Shown: positions 51,775-61,184 of the stretch, piece after piece
Numbering within the stretch: the first letter of the stretch is position 1
Layout of the letters: each line of letters opens with the position of its first letter
From: Candidatus Nanohalarchaeota archaeon
Lineage (GTDB): Archaea; Nanohalarchaeota; Nanosalinia; Nanosalinales; JAFCCC01
Assembly: GCA_017610385.1 (NCBI GenBank)
Contig: JAFCCC010000001.1
Location: 62,001-126,000 of the forward strand
Length of the DNA stretch: 64,000 nucleotides
Direction of reading: 5' to 3'
Notes under the pieces: generated by a model
Seen by the model: the letters and a program-made list of their open reading frames with translations, nothing else
Database searches by the model: none
What the model was told of the DNA's origin: nothing
Made by a program: the position numbers and the translations under genes

Positions 51775-52137
51775 ATGACAAAAACAGAGAAACCTTGGGG
51801 GTATGAAGAAATAATATTTAACACAGAAATTGATTCTGGGAAAGGTTATATTCCTATTGCATTAAAAAAGTTTGCTGTAGACAGCGAACAAATGACTTCT
51901 TACCACATACATAAAAAAATCAATGAAATTTTGTATGTAAACAAAGGGATGATTGAAGTTAGGTTGGAAAATGATGTCATTTCTTTAAATGAAGGCCAGT
52001 CTTATTTTATTGAGACAAAAATACCTCATCAAATTCAAAATATTACATCAAAAGTTGTTGAAGTTATTGAGGTTTCTTTTCCATTTGATTTAAAGGATGA
52101 GGAAAGAATTGAGGATCCTTATTCTGAACAGAGATGA
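51775..52137 (+). CDS. Cupin, mannose-6-phosphate isomerase C-terminal type
   Basis: A single-cupin protein of 120 residues. The PWGYEEIIF start and HIHKKINEILYV metal-site motif are those of the cupin attached to GDP-mannose pyrophosphorylase/phosphomannose isomerase proteins. Metal ligands would be the two histidines and the glutamate of HIHKKINE and H in KIPHQIQN. Probably a sugar-phosphate isomerase or an epimerase-like partner of the glycan genes; the substrate is not known. Confidence 0.72.
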   Translation: MTKTEKPWGYEEIIFNTEIDSGKGYIPIALKKFAVDSEQMTSYHIHKKINEILYVNKGMIEVRLENDVISLNEGQSYFIETKIPHQIQNITSKVVEVIEVSFPFDLKDEERIEDPYSEQR

Positions 52138-52229
52138 TGCGTTAAATTAAACCGCAAAAGCTTATTAGGGGTTAAGTTAGCTTGTCAGAAACAAACCATT
52201 ATATGTCTAGCCTAATTATAGTATGAGTT

Positions 52230-53258
52230 ATGATTATCCAAAAATATCATTATTTTGGAGAATTTGGGGGATTAATTTTTGTGGTTTTGGGCGGATTAGA
52301 AAATTTTTTTAATCTTTATCCCTCTGTAAAATTAGAAATTTGCACGTATAGAAACTATGGAATATTATTAGAACATCTGTTTCCAAAAAATGTAAGAGCC
52401 ACCACAATAAAGTGGAATTTTAAAGATAATTTGAGAATAGGTTATGAATATGCAGATAGAGATTTTATAAATAATTTACATAAGAAAGGATATTTAAAAA
52501 ATGTTATTGTTCTTTTTAAACAATTTTCTAATGATAAAATGGCTGTAAAATGTTTTAATAATCTATGTTTTAACGTATTTGATAAAGATGATGCGATATA
52601 TTTCAGATTAAAAAAACCTATTACCTATGGGAAAAAGTCTTCTCGTCCAAAATACATAAGCATTTTCCCAAGATTTCGGAAATTGGATAGTAAAAGAAAT
52701 ATTAGTAAAAAAGATTGGGAATACATACTTAAAATTCTAAAATCTTATTATAAAAATTATAAAATTGTCGTTCATGGCTCAAATAACGAATTTTTAAAAT
52801 TGAATATTGATGATGCAATTTATCCTAAAAATATTTTAGAACAAATTTATTATTTGAATAATTCCCGCGTATGTGTTAGCCCTAATTCTGGGTTTGCACA
52901 TTTTGCAGTATATTGCAAATGTCCTCTACTTGTTATCGGTATGGGCTATTGGGAATACGAAGACATAAATCCTTTTAAAGTTCCTATAAAAATAACAGAC
53001 GTAAAACACGTACGAAACTCTAATGTTTTGAGAAATTTCCTTGATAAAGTTGAAAATACAAAAGATAATTCAGAAATCAGAAAATCTTTTTATGATTTTT
53101 TATGGATTCATTATAGACAATCAAAGCGTATTGTAGGTACTTTTCTAAAGTATTATATCCCAAAAGCTTATTATTTGCTTCGGGGTCCAGATAGTTTTGA
53201 TTCATATTCTGCAAAGTTAAAGAAGCAGATTTTTGACGGAATTCAAGGACGAGAGTAA
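52230..53258 (+). CDS. Glycosyltransferase-like protein (GT9-like), copy A
   Basis: A protein of 342 residues with a GT-B type pattern: YHYFGEFGGLIFVVLGGLEN at the start and a later YKIVVHGSNNEFLKL, NSRVCVSPNSGFAHFAVYCKC block like the donor site of family 9 (heptosyltransferase-like) enzymes. A paralogue lies at 55963-56886; both start with (H)YFGEFG and share SIFPR(F/L)R and LEQI(K/Y)YFN. TATATG at about 52198 suggests a leaderless start. The sugar is not known. Confidence 0.65.
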   Translation: MIIQKYHYFGEFGGLIFVVLGGLENFFNLYPSVKLEICTYRNYGILLEHLFPKNVRATTIKWNFKDNLRIGYEYADRDFINNLHKKGYLKNVIVLFKQFSNDKMAVKCFNNLCFNVFDKDDAIYFRLKKPITYGKKSSRPKYISIFPRFRKLDSKRNISKKDWEYILKILKSYYKNYKIVVHGSNNEFLKLNIDDAIYPKNILEQIYYLNNSRVCVSPNSGFAHFAVYCKCPLLVIGMGYWEYEDINPFKVPIKITDVKHVRNSNVLRNFLDKVENTKDNSEIRKSFYDFLWIHYRQSKRIVGTFLKYYIPKAYYLLRGPDSFDSYSAKLKKQIFDGIQGRE

Positions 53259-53313
53259 TTGAAACCAGCAATACATAAAACTAAAAAATAAAAGTTTAAA
53301 AAAAGTTAATAAT

Positions 53314-54888
53314 ATGATGAGAACATTAATAATTCCGGCAGCAGGCCATAATCTTCGTATGAAAGAATATTACTTTCCAAAATGCTTATTGCCAGTACAT
53401 CAAAGACCGATTTTATTTCGAATTATCCATTCTTGGAAAAAGTTTATTGATCAAGTAATTATTGTGGTTAATAAACAAAATCACGAAATGATCAAAGAAT
53501 ATATGGATAAGTATTTTACCCTAACAAATATTTCGGTTGAGTATTGCGTTCAAACTAGAAATGGGGGGACGTACTTTGCAGTTAAGCTCGCGTTAGAAAA
53601 AGCGAAAAATGATCAAGTAATCTTGAATTGGTCTGATGTATGCCTAACGAAACCTTCTAAATTAAATGCGTTTATGGATATTGAAGAGAAAAACTTGATT
53701 TTTACTACAGATAAAGTAAGATGCCGTTGGAAGTTTGATGACCAAAAATTTATTCAGGATGAAAGTTATATTAGTTTAGATGATGGCATATTCGGCGTTT
53801 TTGTAATGAATAAAGTAAATGGAACTTTCTTAAAAAACATATCTGAAAAAGACAAAGAAGTTGAAATTTTGGAGGCTATGGACTCCAGTTCCTGCCTCAA
53901 AATAGACTTTGAAGATTTTGAGGACATAGGCGATCCAAAGAAGTACGGGTTGAATGTGCGTGGAGCCCAACAGAACGTTAGGGCTTTTGGATCACATAGC
54001 AAAATATACCAAAATAAGTCCTTTGTTATCAAAAAAAATAGTGATCCAAAACTTCAAGTTAATGAAATTAACTGGTATAAAAATAGTAATTTTTCATTTA
54101 CGCCGAAAGTATACAGCTATGAGCCATTAATTTTACAAAAACTCCCTGCGGCCCCCATCGCAGAAAAACTCACCGAAGCAAATGAAGTTTTTGAAACAGA
54201 GGTAATATCCAATTTATTTGATATAGTTCAAGAAATTCATAACTTCAAAGAGCCTGTAGACGCCAAAAATGATGATTCGTATGAACAATACATTGGAAAA
54301 ACGATTAAAAGATTGGAAAAAATTAATTTTCTGTTTAAAGAATTTAATCAAAGTTCCTTCAAGATTAACGGTATTTTATGCAAGAATCCTCTGACACTAC
54401 TAAAGGAAAAGGAGGAAGATATTAAATCTCAATTTACTAGAGAATTTAGATTCATTCATGGAGATCTCCAAACATCAAATGTATTAATAGACAATAATAA
54501 GTCACTTTATGTGATAGATCCGAGAGGTTATTTCGGAAATAACCGACTTTACGGTGATCCTGCATACGACTTTGCTAAAATGTATTATGGGTTCTGTGGG
54601 GGGTATCATACATTTAGTAAAGGAAATAATCAATTCATTATACAGAATGGTGGGTTCGAAATTTTGCCGTTAATTCCAAAAACCATTGTAGAAAGAAGAC
54701 GAAAAACATATATGAAGCTGCTTAAGAACATAAATTATAATAATATAACAGAAAGGAAGATTGATTTATTACACGCCATAATTTGGATTTCTGTAGCAGA
54801 ATATACTTCAAATGACGTTCTTAGTGCCATGTATGCTTATTTAAAAGGAACTTTACTATTAAATCAATATTTCGGAGGTTTGAAATGA
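53314..54888 (+). CDS. Nucleotidyltransferase-kinase fusion protein
   Basis: A 524-residue fusion. Residues 1-215 are a nucleotidyltransferase: IIPAAGHNLRMKEYYFPKCL, NGGTYFAVKLAL and NWSDVCL (metal aspartate). Residues about 230-524 are an aminoglycoside/choline kinase-like phosphotransferase with the catalytic FIHGDLQTSNVLID and metal VIDPRGYFGN. It could phosphorylate a sugar or alcohol and then attach a nucleotide. The usual GxGxR of the first domain is altered to GHNLR. It ends by ATGA overlap with the next gene. Confidence 0.8.
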   Translation: MMRTLIIPAAGHNLRMKEYYFPKCLLPVHQRPILFRIIHSWKKFIDQVIIVVNKQNHEMIKEYMDKYFTLTNISVEYCVQTRNGGTYFAVKLALEKAKNDQVILNWSDVCLTKPSKLNAFMDIEEKNLIFTTDKVRCRWKFDDQKFIQDESYISLDDGIFGVFVMNKVNGTFLKNISEKDKEVEILEAMDSSSCLKIDFEDFEDIGDPKKYGLNVRGAQQNVRAFGSHSKIYQNKSFVIKKNSDPKLQVNEINWYKNSNFSFTPKVYSYEPLILQKLPAAPIAEKLTEANEVFETEVISNLFDIVQEIHNFKEPVDAKNDDSYEQYIGKTIKRLEKINFLFKEFNQSSFKINGILCKNPLTLLKEKEEDIKSQFTREFRFIHGDLQTSNVLIDNNKSLYVIDPRGYFGNNRLYGDPAYDFAKMYYGFCGGYHTFSKGNNQFIIQNGGFEILPLIPKTIVERRRKTYMKLLKNINYNNITERKIDLLHAIIWISVAEYTSNDVLSAMYAYLKGTLLLNQYFGGLK

Positions 54889-55973
54889 ATCAAGAATTTG
54901 ACTGGTTAATATCTGACGTAGATGGTATTCTAACAGATGGCGGTCATTATTATACTGCAGAGGGAAAGCTTATGAAAAAATTTGGAAGTAATGATAAAGA
55001 TGCCCTAAAGAAACTAAATGAATTATATGTTAAAGAAATTGTTTTTATTACTGCAGACAAATTAGGTTACTCCATTTCCTGCAAGAGAATTAAGCGAGAT
55101 TGGGGTCTTAATTTGAAGTTGATACCGATAGATAAAAGAAATGATTTTTTTAAGCAATTAAAAGGCAAAAAAATCTATATCGGGGATGGAATTCATGATG
55201 CGGAAGATTTCGAAGGAATAGATTTGTCTTTTGCTTTAAATAATTCTACACCGCAAGCAAAGAAAAACGCTTCAGTGGTTTTAGACACATCTAGCGGAAA
55301 TAACGTATTTCCATACCTTTTAGAATTCTTGGGTCGCCGAAAGTTAAAAATTGAAAAACCTACTGAGTCTGAAGAAACCTTAGACGCTTCTGAATTATAT
55401 AGGATGTTAAAACAAATCAATTTGATTCCAGAAAAACGACAAGAAATTAATAGATTTTGTAATTCTATTAAAAATAGTTATACCGAAAAAAACAAAATTG
55501 TTTTGTGTGGTGTCGGGAAAAACGCGCTTCTAGCGAATTTAATTTGTGAATTTTTATATCCATATAACATTACGTCAGTAGTTTTAGATCCGCATAGGGC
55601 GTTGCATGGAAATTTAGGTCTTCTAGAAAAAGACGACATATTAATTATGACTTCTAAAAGTGGTAATACTGCAGAATTAGTTCACTTGATGAAATGTCTT
55701 CAAAATAAGGGAGATATCGAAAATAAATTTTTACTTACATGTAATAAAGACTGTGAACTGGCGAAATACGATATAAAATGTATCCTTTCTGTCCCTGTAT
55801 CTGATGAAGTTTCGCGATTTAATCATTCTCCTCAGACAACTTTCGTGGTTTTTGCAATTATTTTATTTTTGGTGGTAAATGCTTTAGCAAATACAAAAGA
55901 AATGACTCAGATAGATTATTTGTTGAATCACCAAGCAGGAGAAATCGGAAAGGTTTTACGCAATGAAAGATAA
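54885..55973 (+). CDS. HAD phosphatase-SIS isomerase fusion protein
   Basis: A 362-residue fusion. Residues 1-150 are a KdsC-like HAD phosphatase: LISDVDGILTDGGHYY (nucleophile DVD), FITADKLGYS and the metal IGDGIHDAEDF. Residues about 170-362 are a SIS sugar isomerase domain like arabinose-5-phosphate isomerase KdsD: IVLCGVGKNALLANLI, DPHRALHGNLGLL and TSKSGNTAELVHLM. Kdo-type sugars use separate KdsC and KdsD, so this fusion is unusual. No KdsA or NeuB synthase is nearby. It overlaps the next gene by 11 bases. Confidence 0.83.
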   Translation: MNQEFDWLISDVDGILTDGGHYYTAEGKLMKKFGSNDKDALKKLNELYVKEIVFITADKLGYSISCKRIKRDWGLNLKLIPIDKRNDFFKQLKGKKIYIGDGIHDAEDFEGIDLSFALNNSTPQAKKNASVVLDTSSGNNVFPYLLEFLGRRKLKIEKPTESEETLDASELYRMLKQINLIPEKRQEINRFCNSIKNSYTEKNKIVLCGVGKNALLANLICEFLYPYNITSVVLDPHRALHGNLGLLEKDDILIMTSKSGNTAELVHLMKCLQNKGDIENKFLLTCNKDCELAKYDIKCILSVPVSDEVSRFNHSPQTTFVVFAIILFLVVNALANTKEMTQIDYLLNHQAGEIGKVLRNER

Positions 55974-56886
55974 ATACTGCTATTTTGGAGAATTTGGATA
56001 TTTGCATATGGAGCTTTTAGGCAGTTTAGAGAAATACTTTACACAAAACCCTAAAAAGAAACTTGAATTATGCACTTATTTACAGTATGGCCAATTATTA
56101 TCGTATTTATTTCCCGAGAATTTGATTATTTCAACCATTTCTTGGGACTTTAACGAGCGATTTAGATGTGGACACCAATATACTGAACAACACTTCCAAG
56201 AGCAATTACAAAGGGGGGGTTATACTAAAAACCTCATTAATTTTTTACGAGAAAATGTGAATTGTGATGAGCGTGCTAAAGGCTGTTTTGCAAATAGGTT
56301 TTTGAGTTCTGTATTAAATGTTAGAATCCATTTTATTTCTAAAGCATTAACGTATGGAAAAGCAAAGAAAAAACAATATCTCAGCATTTTTCCGAGACTC
56401 CGAAATTTAGATGCTTATCGAAATCTGGATCAAAAAACTTGGAAAACAATAATTGATTATCTTTTAGAAACATATCCTTACAAAATCGTAGTTCATGGAG
56501 CTGAATCAGAATTTATGAAATTTGACAATCCTCGCTTAGTATACCCAAAATCGCCGTTAGAACAAATTAAATATTTTAATGAATCTTTTGTTTGTATTAC
56601 AACAACATCGGGTATAGCACAGTTTGCGGCGAATTGTGCGTGCGATGTACTAATTCTAGATAAATTCTATGGATTAGTTCAAGATTTTAATCCTTTTAAT
56701 AGAATAATCACGATGTGTAATCCAAAACAGTTGTTAGAAACAACACTATTAGAAAAAGTAATTCATCTGAGTACTGTGGAAGAAAGTGGAACGCAATTCC
56801 GAGAATCTCTCAAAAATAGGTTCTGGTACAATCAAATGAGATACAAAGTTCTTGTAGGTAATAAACTACAGAAACTTATGAAGTAA
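55963..56886 (+). CDS. Glycosyltransferase-like protein (GT9-like), copy B
   Basis: A protein of 307 residues, paralogue of the gene at 52230: CYFGEFGYLHMELLGSLEKY, ALTYGKAKKKQYLSIFPRLR, PYKIVVHGAESEFMKF and SFVCITTTSGIAQFAANCAC correspond along the length. The donor-side TTTSGIAQFAA resembles family 9 glycosyltransferases. Last gene of the four-gene sugar-activation block, so it probably transfers the activated sugar or a related one. Confidence 0.65.
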   Translation: MKDKYCYFGEFGYLHMELLGSLEKYFTQNPKKKLELCTYLQYGQLLSYLFPENLIISTISWDFNERFRCGHQYTEQHFQEQLQRGGYTKNLINFLRENVNCDERAKGCFANRFLSSVLNVRIHFISKALTYGKAKKKQYLSIFPRLRNLDAYRNLDQKTWKTIIDYLLETYPYKIVVHGAESEFMKFDNPRLVYPKSPLEQIKYFNESFVCITTTSGIAQFAANCACDVLILDKFYGLVQDFNPFNRIITMCNPKQLLETTLLEKVIHLSTVEESGTQFRESLKNRFWYNQMRYKVLVGNKLQKLMK

Positions 56887-56925
56887 GACGGAAAAGGTTT
56901 ATTTTTTGGGAAAATGTGCACAGAA

Positions 56926-57897
56926 TTAAAGCAACAAAAGAGGACCAATAATACATAATACCACTTCTAGCGTGATAATACAAAACACAACTTTCTTTTC
57001 AGTTGCTTTTTTGCCCATAAACACGTGAGTTAAAGAGTAAATTTTTGGGTATGGTCTGTGCAAAGTTCCGTCTTTTTGTGGAATTCCAAAGGATTCTGCC
57101 TTTAATTTGCTTCTAAGTTTTAGTGCTCCCTCTATGAAGTACGGAATAAACAACAATAAAGCCAATTTCTCCATGTTTCCTAAAATAGCCACAATGGCGA
57201 TAAGAGCACCTATTGGATATGTTAAAGAGTCTCCTGGGAAAACTTTGCTCGGGTATTTATTAAATGTTAAAAATCCCAATAAACAGGCGACCATTGAGAA
57301 AGCGATTGCAGATAAACCAATTTGCCCTTGGGAATATGCAATGGAACCCATGGTAGATAAAATAACCGTTCCCATCAATGCTTCTAAGCCATTTAACCCT
57401 GCAAGTATATTAAAGGCATTGGACGCACCAATAATCGCAATTGGGATAATAACCAGAGCATATAACCAACTTAAATCTACAGAACCAATAAATGGAAGAT
57501 TCATAATTGAATTACCCGCATTAATTACAATCAACGGAATAGCAATTGGGATAGTTAATAAAGGCTTTTGCCACTGTTTCAATCCTTTTTTCCAACCCAA
57601 AATATCATCTACAAATCCAATAAATCCAGCAAGCAATACAGAAACCAATACTGCGAAAACTACAACCAAATTAGCGTCTGTATGAAAAATAAATGTCTTA
57701 ATAAACACGTAACCAAGCAACGCAATAGCAAAAGACACTAAAACAGCTATGCCACCTGATTCTGCAACCAACGGTTTATCTAACTTATTCATATCTTTTC
57801 CAGTTAGGTTAGAACGTCTAGCGACCTTAATCCAAGATTTAGTAAAAAATAAACTTACAAAGAATAAAACAACATAAAGTATAATTTGCCCCCACAT
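56926..57897 (-). CDS. aglH: Polyprenyl-phosphate GlcNAc-1-phosphate transferase
   Basis: Membrane enzyme of the MraY/WecA/Alg7 family, 323 residues with about ten helices. Metal and catalytic motifs: FVDDILGWKKG near residue 96, SNAFNILAGLNGLE near 156, FPGDSLTYPIG near 218 and a carboxy-loop with GTLHRPYPK. It attaches GlcNAc-1-phosphate to dolichyl or polyprenyl phosphate, the first step of archaeal N-glycan assembly. Close to methyltransferase and aglB genes on the same strand. Confidence 0.9.
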   Translation of the reverse strand: MWGQIILYVVLFFVSLFFTKSWIKVARRSNLTGKDMNKLDKPLVAESGGIAVLVSFAIALLGYVFIKTFIFHTDANLVVVFAVLVSVLLAGFIGFVDDILGWKKGLKQWQKPLLTIPIAIPLIVINAGNSIMNLPFIGSVDLSWLYALVIIPIAIIGASNAFNILAGLNGLEALMGTVILSTMGSIAYSQGQIGLSAIAFSMVACLLGFLTFNKYPSKVFPGDSLTYPIGALIAIVAILGNMEKLALLLFIPYFIEGALKLRSKLKAESFGIPQKDGTLHRPYPKIYSLTHVFMGKKATEKKVVFCIITLEVVLCIIGPLLLL

Positions 57898-57948
57898 TTT
57901 AACACCCTCTGGTACAATACTTCATAACAGCACAACACTCAAGATCCT

Positions 57949-58620
57949 TCATTTCTCTAAAATGTAAATTCCTCCAAAATTTTTGATTATCTTAAAATTT
58001 GTACGTGAAAGTAGATCTTGAAGTTCTATATGAGAATATCTTGAAACAGTAACCAAAAAACCACATCCGCCAAAAGTACGATAAATTTTAGAAGTCAACA
58101 ACCACAATGCGGAATGTAATCTATGCTTCATGGAAGGCGCTTTTAGTGCAAACTGCACCGCACAACGTCCGTTTTGAGCAAGATTCTGATAAAATTTTTC
58201 CAAAGTTCGTAAAGACAAATAGGCTGGCAAATGATAAAAAGTCTCAAGACAAATAATTGCATCTACTGGTTGTTCTAACTTCAATTCGGACAAATCTTGC
58301 AAAATAAGACGATAATTTTTAAAATTATGATTTTTTAATACCGTGTCTGCTTTTTTTAAGGCGGTAGGAGACACATCAACACCCAAAACTCTGTAATTTA
58401 AACCAAGAAGCTGAGTTGCAATTCGCGCCAAGGGACCGATTCCAGCATCAAGAATTGCGCCATCTTGTTTGATTTTGGGTAAAATTTCCTTTTTTATGAT
58501 TTCTATATCTGAATCCGTATGCATCTGAATAACCTTGGCGCTCGCAGTCTTTCCTAAAACTACGTGTTCTGATCGTTGTTTTTTTGACTTTTCTTCCCAC
58601 ACTGTAGAATACCATTTCAC
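57949..58620 (-). CDS. SAM-dependent methyltransferase
   Basis: Class I methyltransferase, 223 residues: GAILDAGIGPLARIATQL is the SAM-binding motif near residue 59, VLGVDVSPTALKKAD motif 2 and IICLETFYHLPAYLSL the substrate side. GTG start that overlaps the aglB stop (GTGA), so it is coupled to the oligosaccharyltransferase. It may methylate the glycan, the lipid carrier or a small molecule; the target is unknown. Confidence 0.82.
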   Translation of the reverse strand: MKWYSTVWEEKSKKQRSEHVVLGKTASAKVIQMHTDSDIEIIKKEILPKIKQDGAILDAGIGPLARIATQLLGLNYRVLGVDVSPTALKKADTVLKNHNFKNYRLILQDLSELKLEQPVDAIICLETFYHLPAYLSLRTLEKFYQNLAQNGRCAVQFALKAPSMKHRLHSALWLLTSKIYRTFGGCGFLVTVSRYSHIELQDLLSRTNFKIIKNFGGIYILEK

Positions 58621-61130
58621 CCCGAATCCACCTCGTAAGTTAGAATCTTCCAGATTTTTACAAATCCGTTATCAAAAACTTTTTCAAATTCTGGCATTTC
58701 GTTTCCGTCTCTTAAATACAATTTGACTAAATTTGCATTAACAGATTCTTTAGGAACATAAACCAAACCAGACATTCCATAGTATGGATCAAAATGAGGA
58801 CAGCCGGGAATTGTTGGCGAGTCCTCAGGAACTGCGAACTTTTTTATCCCATTTTTCGAACAAAAAGTACTAAAATGTGCTGTGTTTCCTGCATAATCTC
58901 TGAAAATTGGTGCAGCAGTAACAGTTAAAGATGTATTTGAAATCAAAACAGGGATAAAAATCTTTGGAGAATTTGTTACACAGTTTGCACCCGATTTAAC
59001 ACAATAAGTTAGGTACGTTTTTCCTTCTGATTGTGCTTGTTTTTCAAACTGAAAATTTTGTAAAACAGTATACTTAGAATTATTTCTATTGTGAATTTGA
59101 GTAACCGCAGAATATTTTCCAATCATAGTATAATCTAATACAATATAATTAACTCCAAAATCCTTAAGCCACCCCAACCACGAATCATATTCCTGGTCAC
59201 TAAAAAAATCAGCTAGTCTTTCATGAATTAAGTCTCCATTATCAAAAGTGTATGTGTTTCCACCCCCATCTGCGAATGCAGGTCTAGAGCCTATAACTTC
59301 AAACCAGTATCCATAATCCCACCAAGATAAAACAGTAGAATTTGCGGGCGTTTCAAGTCTTAAGTAATCTAAACTTTCCATCCATGCTTTGTTAGGAGAA
59401 CCACCAATTCCCTTCGCCATAGAGTCTGCATTAACTATATTGATTCTAATGGTTGGGATTAATATTAATGTCAAAATAATTAAAAAAACCCCAATTTTTG
59501 CATAATTTGCTTTAATTGATTTAATTTGTTTAGAGATAAACTCTCCGAGTTGAGTTATCAGTAGTGAATTTTTAATCTCAGTAATTAACATAACAAAGCC
59601 GTATCCTGCAAAGAATGCAACCGGCTGAGCAGTCAAGAAAATAATTCTTGCTTTTTGGGCTGACCCGTATAAAGCAGACAATAACCACAACAAAAGCAAG
59701 ATATAATACCACTTAAACTCAATTTTACGAGTAATTTTTTCTGAATTAAACAAGGAAAGCAAAATAATGCTCGTAATCATTATTATAAGATATGGAGTAA
59801 AAATTAAGCTGAAGTTCTGAACTGTGATATTTTTCATGAGCATAAATAACATTAAAATCAATGCAAACATGGAAGCGAAGCTTATTCCATAAACCGTCCT
59901 CGCAGAAACTTCATCTTTCTTTTTAAATTTGCGATAAAACATTAATAAAATCAATGTTCCCATCACTGTTAAGCCAACTAAAGCAAAAGTCCAAGGACTA
60001 AAATATTCTGAAAATTTAGATAAAAATGAAGATAAATGTGCTTTTGCTCCAAAAGCGCCTAACTGACTTACAGTTTGCATCGCAGATGCAGGATTATTCT
60101 CCGCAACCGTGTTTCCAACAACTCCTGACGTTGAACGACTTTGTGACGCCAGACGAATTAATCCAGTAGTATATTTAGACATGTTTTGAGAAAATAATGG
60201 CATTAAAAGAAGTATGAAAAGACCAATTACACATAAAACAGGAATGAGATAGGGTAATTTTTTCTTGGAAACCCCTTTGTATTTGCCCGCGAGGTATCTT
60301 ATCCAAATTAAACCTAAAATGCCCATAGAAGCTAAAAATAAGGAACTAGGAATTCTAAATGACCCACTACTCAAAGCAAATGCCAAGAAATTCCCTATTA
60401 ATAATGTTGGAGTAAAGGCGCAAACCAGTGCTTCTGTGTCTTCATTAAACAATAAAACAATGAATGCTGTAAGCGGATACAATAAAAATAAGTGTTGTGT
60501 TCCCCCCCAGGAAGTCATTGAAATCGCTAAAAAGATTCCAGAAAGAATTCCTGCGCCCCAGGATTTTCTCTTCCATGCACGAACAATAAAATAAATTGAT
60601 AAAAGCATTAAAACGCCTGCAATAGCTTCTTTTTCAAACCAGCCAGCAGAAGATCTGTGTAAAACCGCCGCAGAGGTGGCTAAGAAAAAAGAAGAAGAAA
60701 GACCGACCCATTTATTAGAAACTTCTTTGCCAATAAAATACATTACAACAACCATTAAAGCCCCCATTAATGCTGGATAAATTTGGGTCCAGCTTAAAAA
60801 ATCAATATTTGTCAACCAATTGAAAAATTTAAACAAATACGCAGGAATTGCACTTTCTCCTGCGAAAAAACCAAAGGAAGTTGGAGCAGAATATGGAAAA
60901 GACCTTAAAAAATCTACAACTGGAACTGCGCCATATTTAACAATACTATAACTCATTTTAGAAATCTGATAAGGGTCCAAAGCCTGAAGATATTGTATAG
61001 ATTTTAAAGGAATCAGTCGAATCTTCATTGCAAGGTAAAAGATTAATAATAATAATGCTGGCGGGAGCGCTTTCCAAAACGTGTTCTTTACCCAACGCCA
61101 TTTCACCTTTTGAATAAAGTTCATAAGCAT
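58617..61130 (-). CDS. aglB: Oligosaccharyltransferase AglB/Stt3
   Basis: Single-subunit oligosaccharyltransferase, 837 residues from the chosen start. An early YLQALDPYQ gives the catalytic metal aspartate, about eleven to thirteen helices follow, and the C-terminal catalytic WWDYGYW motif lies near residue 620. It moves the lipid-linked glycan to asparagine of N-X-S/T sequons outside the cell. The frame opens at 61202, overlapping the divergent gene, but a TATA-like GCATTTAAAC sits about 26 bases before the ATG at 61130. Confidence 0.92.
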   Translation of the reverse strand: MLMNFIQKVKWRWVKNTFWKALPPALLLLIFYLAMKIRLIPLKSIQYLQALDPYQISKMSYSIVKYGAVPVVDFLRSFPYSAPTSFGFFAGESAIPAYLFKFFNWLTNIDFLSWTQIYPALMGALMVVVMYFIGKEVSNKWVGLSSSFFLATSAAVLHRSSAGWFEKEAIAGVLMLLSIYFIVRAWKRKSWGAGILSGIFLAISMTSWGGTQHLFLLYPLTAFIVLLFNEDTEALVCAFTPTLLIGNFLAFALSSGSFRIPSSLFLASMGILGLIWIRYLAGKYKGVSKKKLPYLIPVLCVIGLFILLLMPLFSQNMSKYTTGLIRLASQSRSTSGVVGNTVAENNPASAMQTVSQLGAFGAKAHLSSFLSKFSEYFSPWTFALVGLTVMGTLILLMFYRKFKKKDEVSARTVYGISFASMFALILMLFMLMKNITVQNFSLIFTPYLIIMITSIILLSLFNSEKITRKIEFKWYYILLLLWLLSALYGSAQKARIIFLTAQPVAFFAGYGFVMLITEIKNSLLITQLGEFISKQIKSIKANYAKIGVFLIILTLILIPTIRINIVNADSMAKGIGGSPNKAWMESLDYLRLETPANSTVLSWWDYGYWFEVIGSRPAFADGGGNTYTFDNGDLIHERLADFFSDQEYDSWLGWLKDFGVNYIVLDYTMIGKYSAVTQIHNRNNSKYTVLQNFQFEKQAQSEGKTYLTYCVKSGANCVTNSPKIFIPVLISNTSLTVTAAPIFRDYAGNTAHFSTFCSKNGIKKFAVPEDSPTIPGCPHFDPYYGMSGLVYVPKESVNANLVKLYLRDGNEMPEFEKVFDNGFVKIWKILTYEVDSG

Positions 61131-61184
61131 AATTTCAAATTGGAAGTTAAGTTTAAATGCTTTCATTAAGTTGTTAATAAAAAG

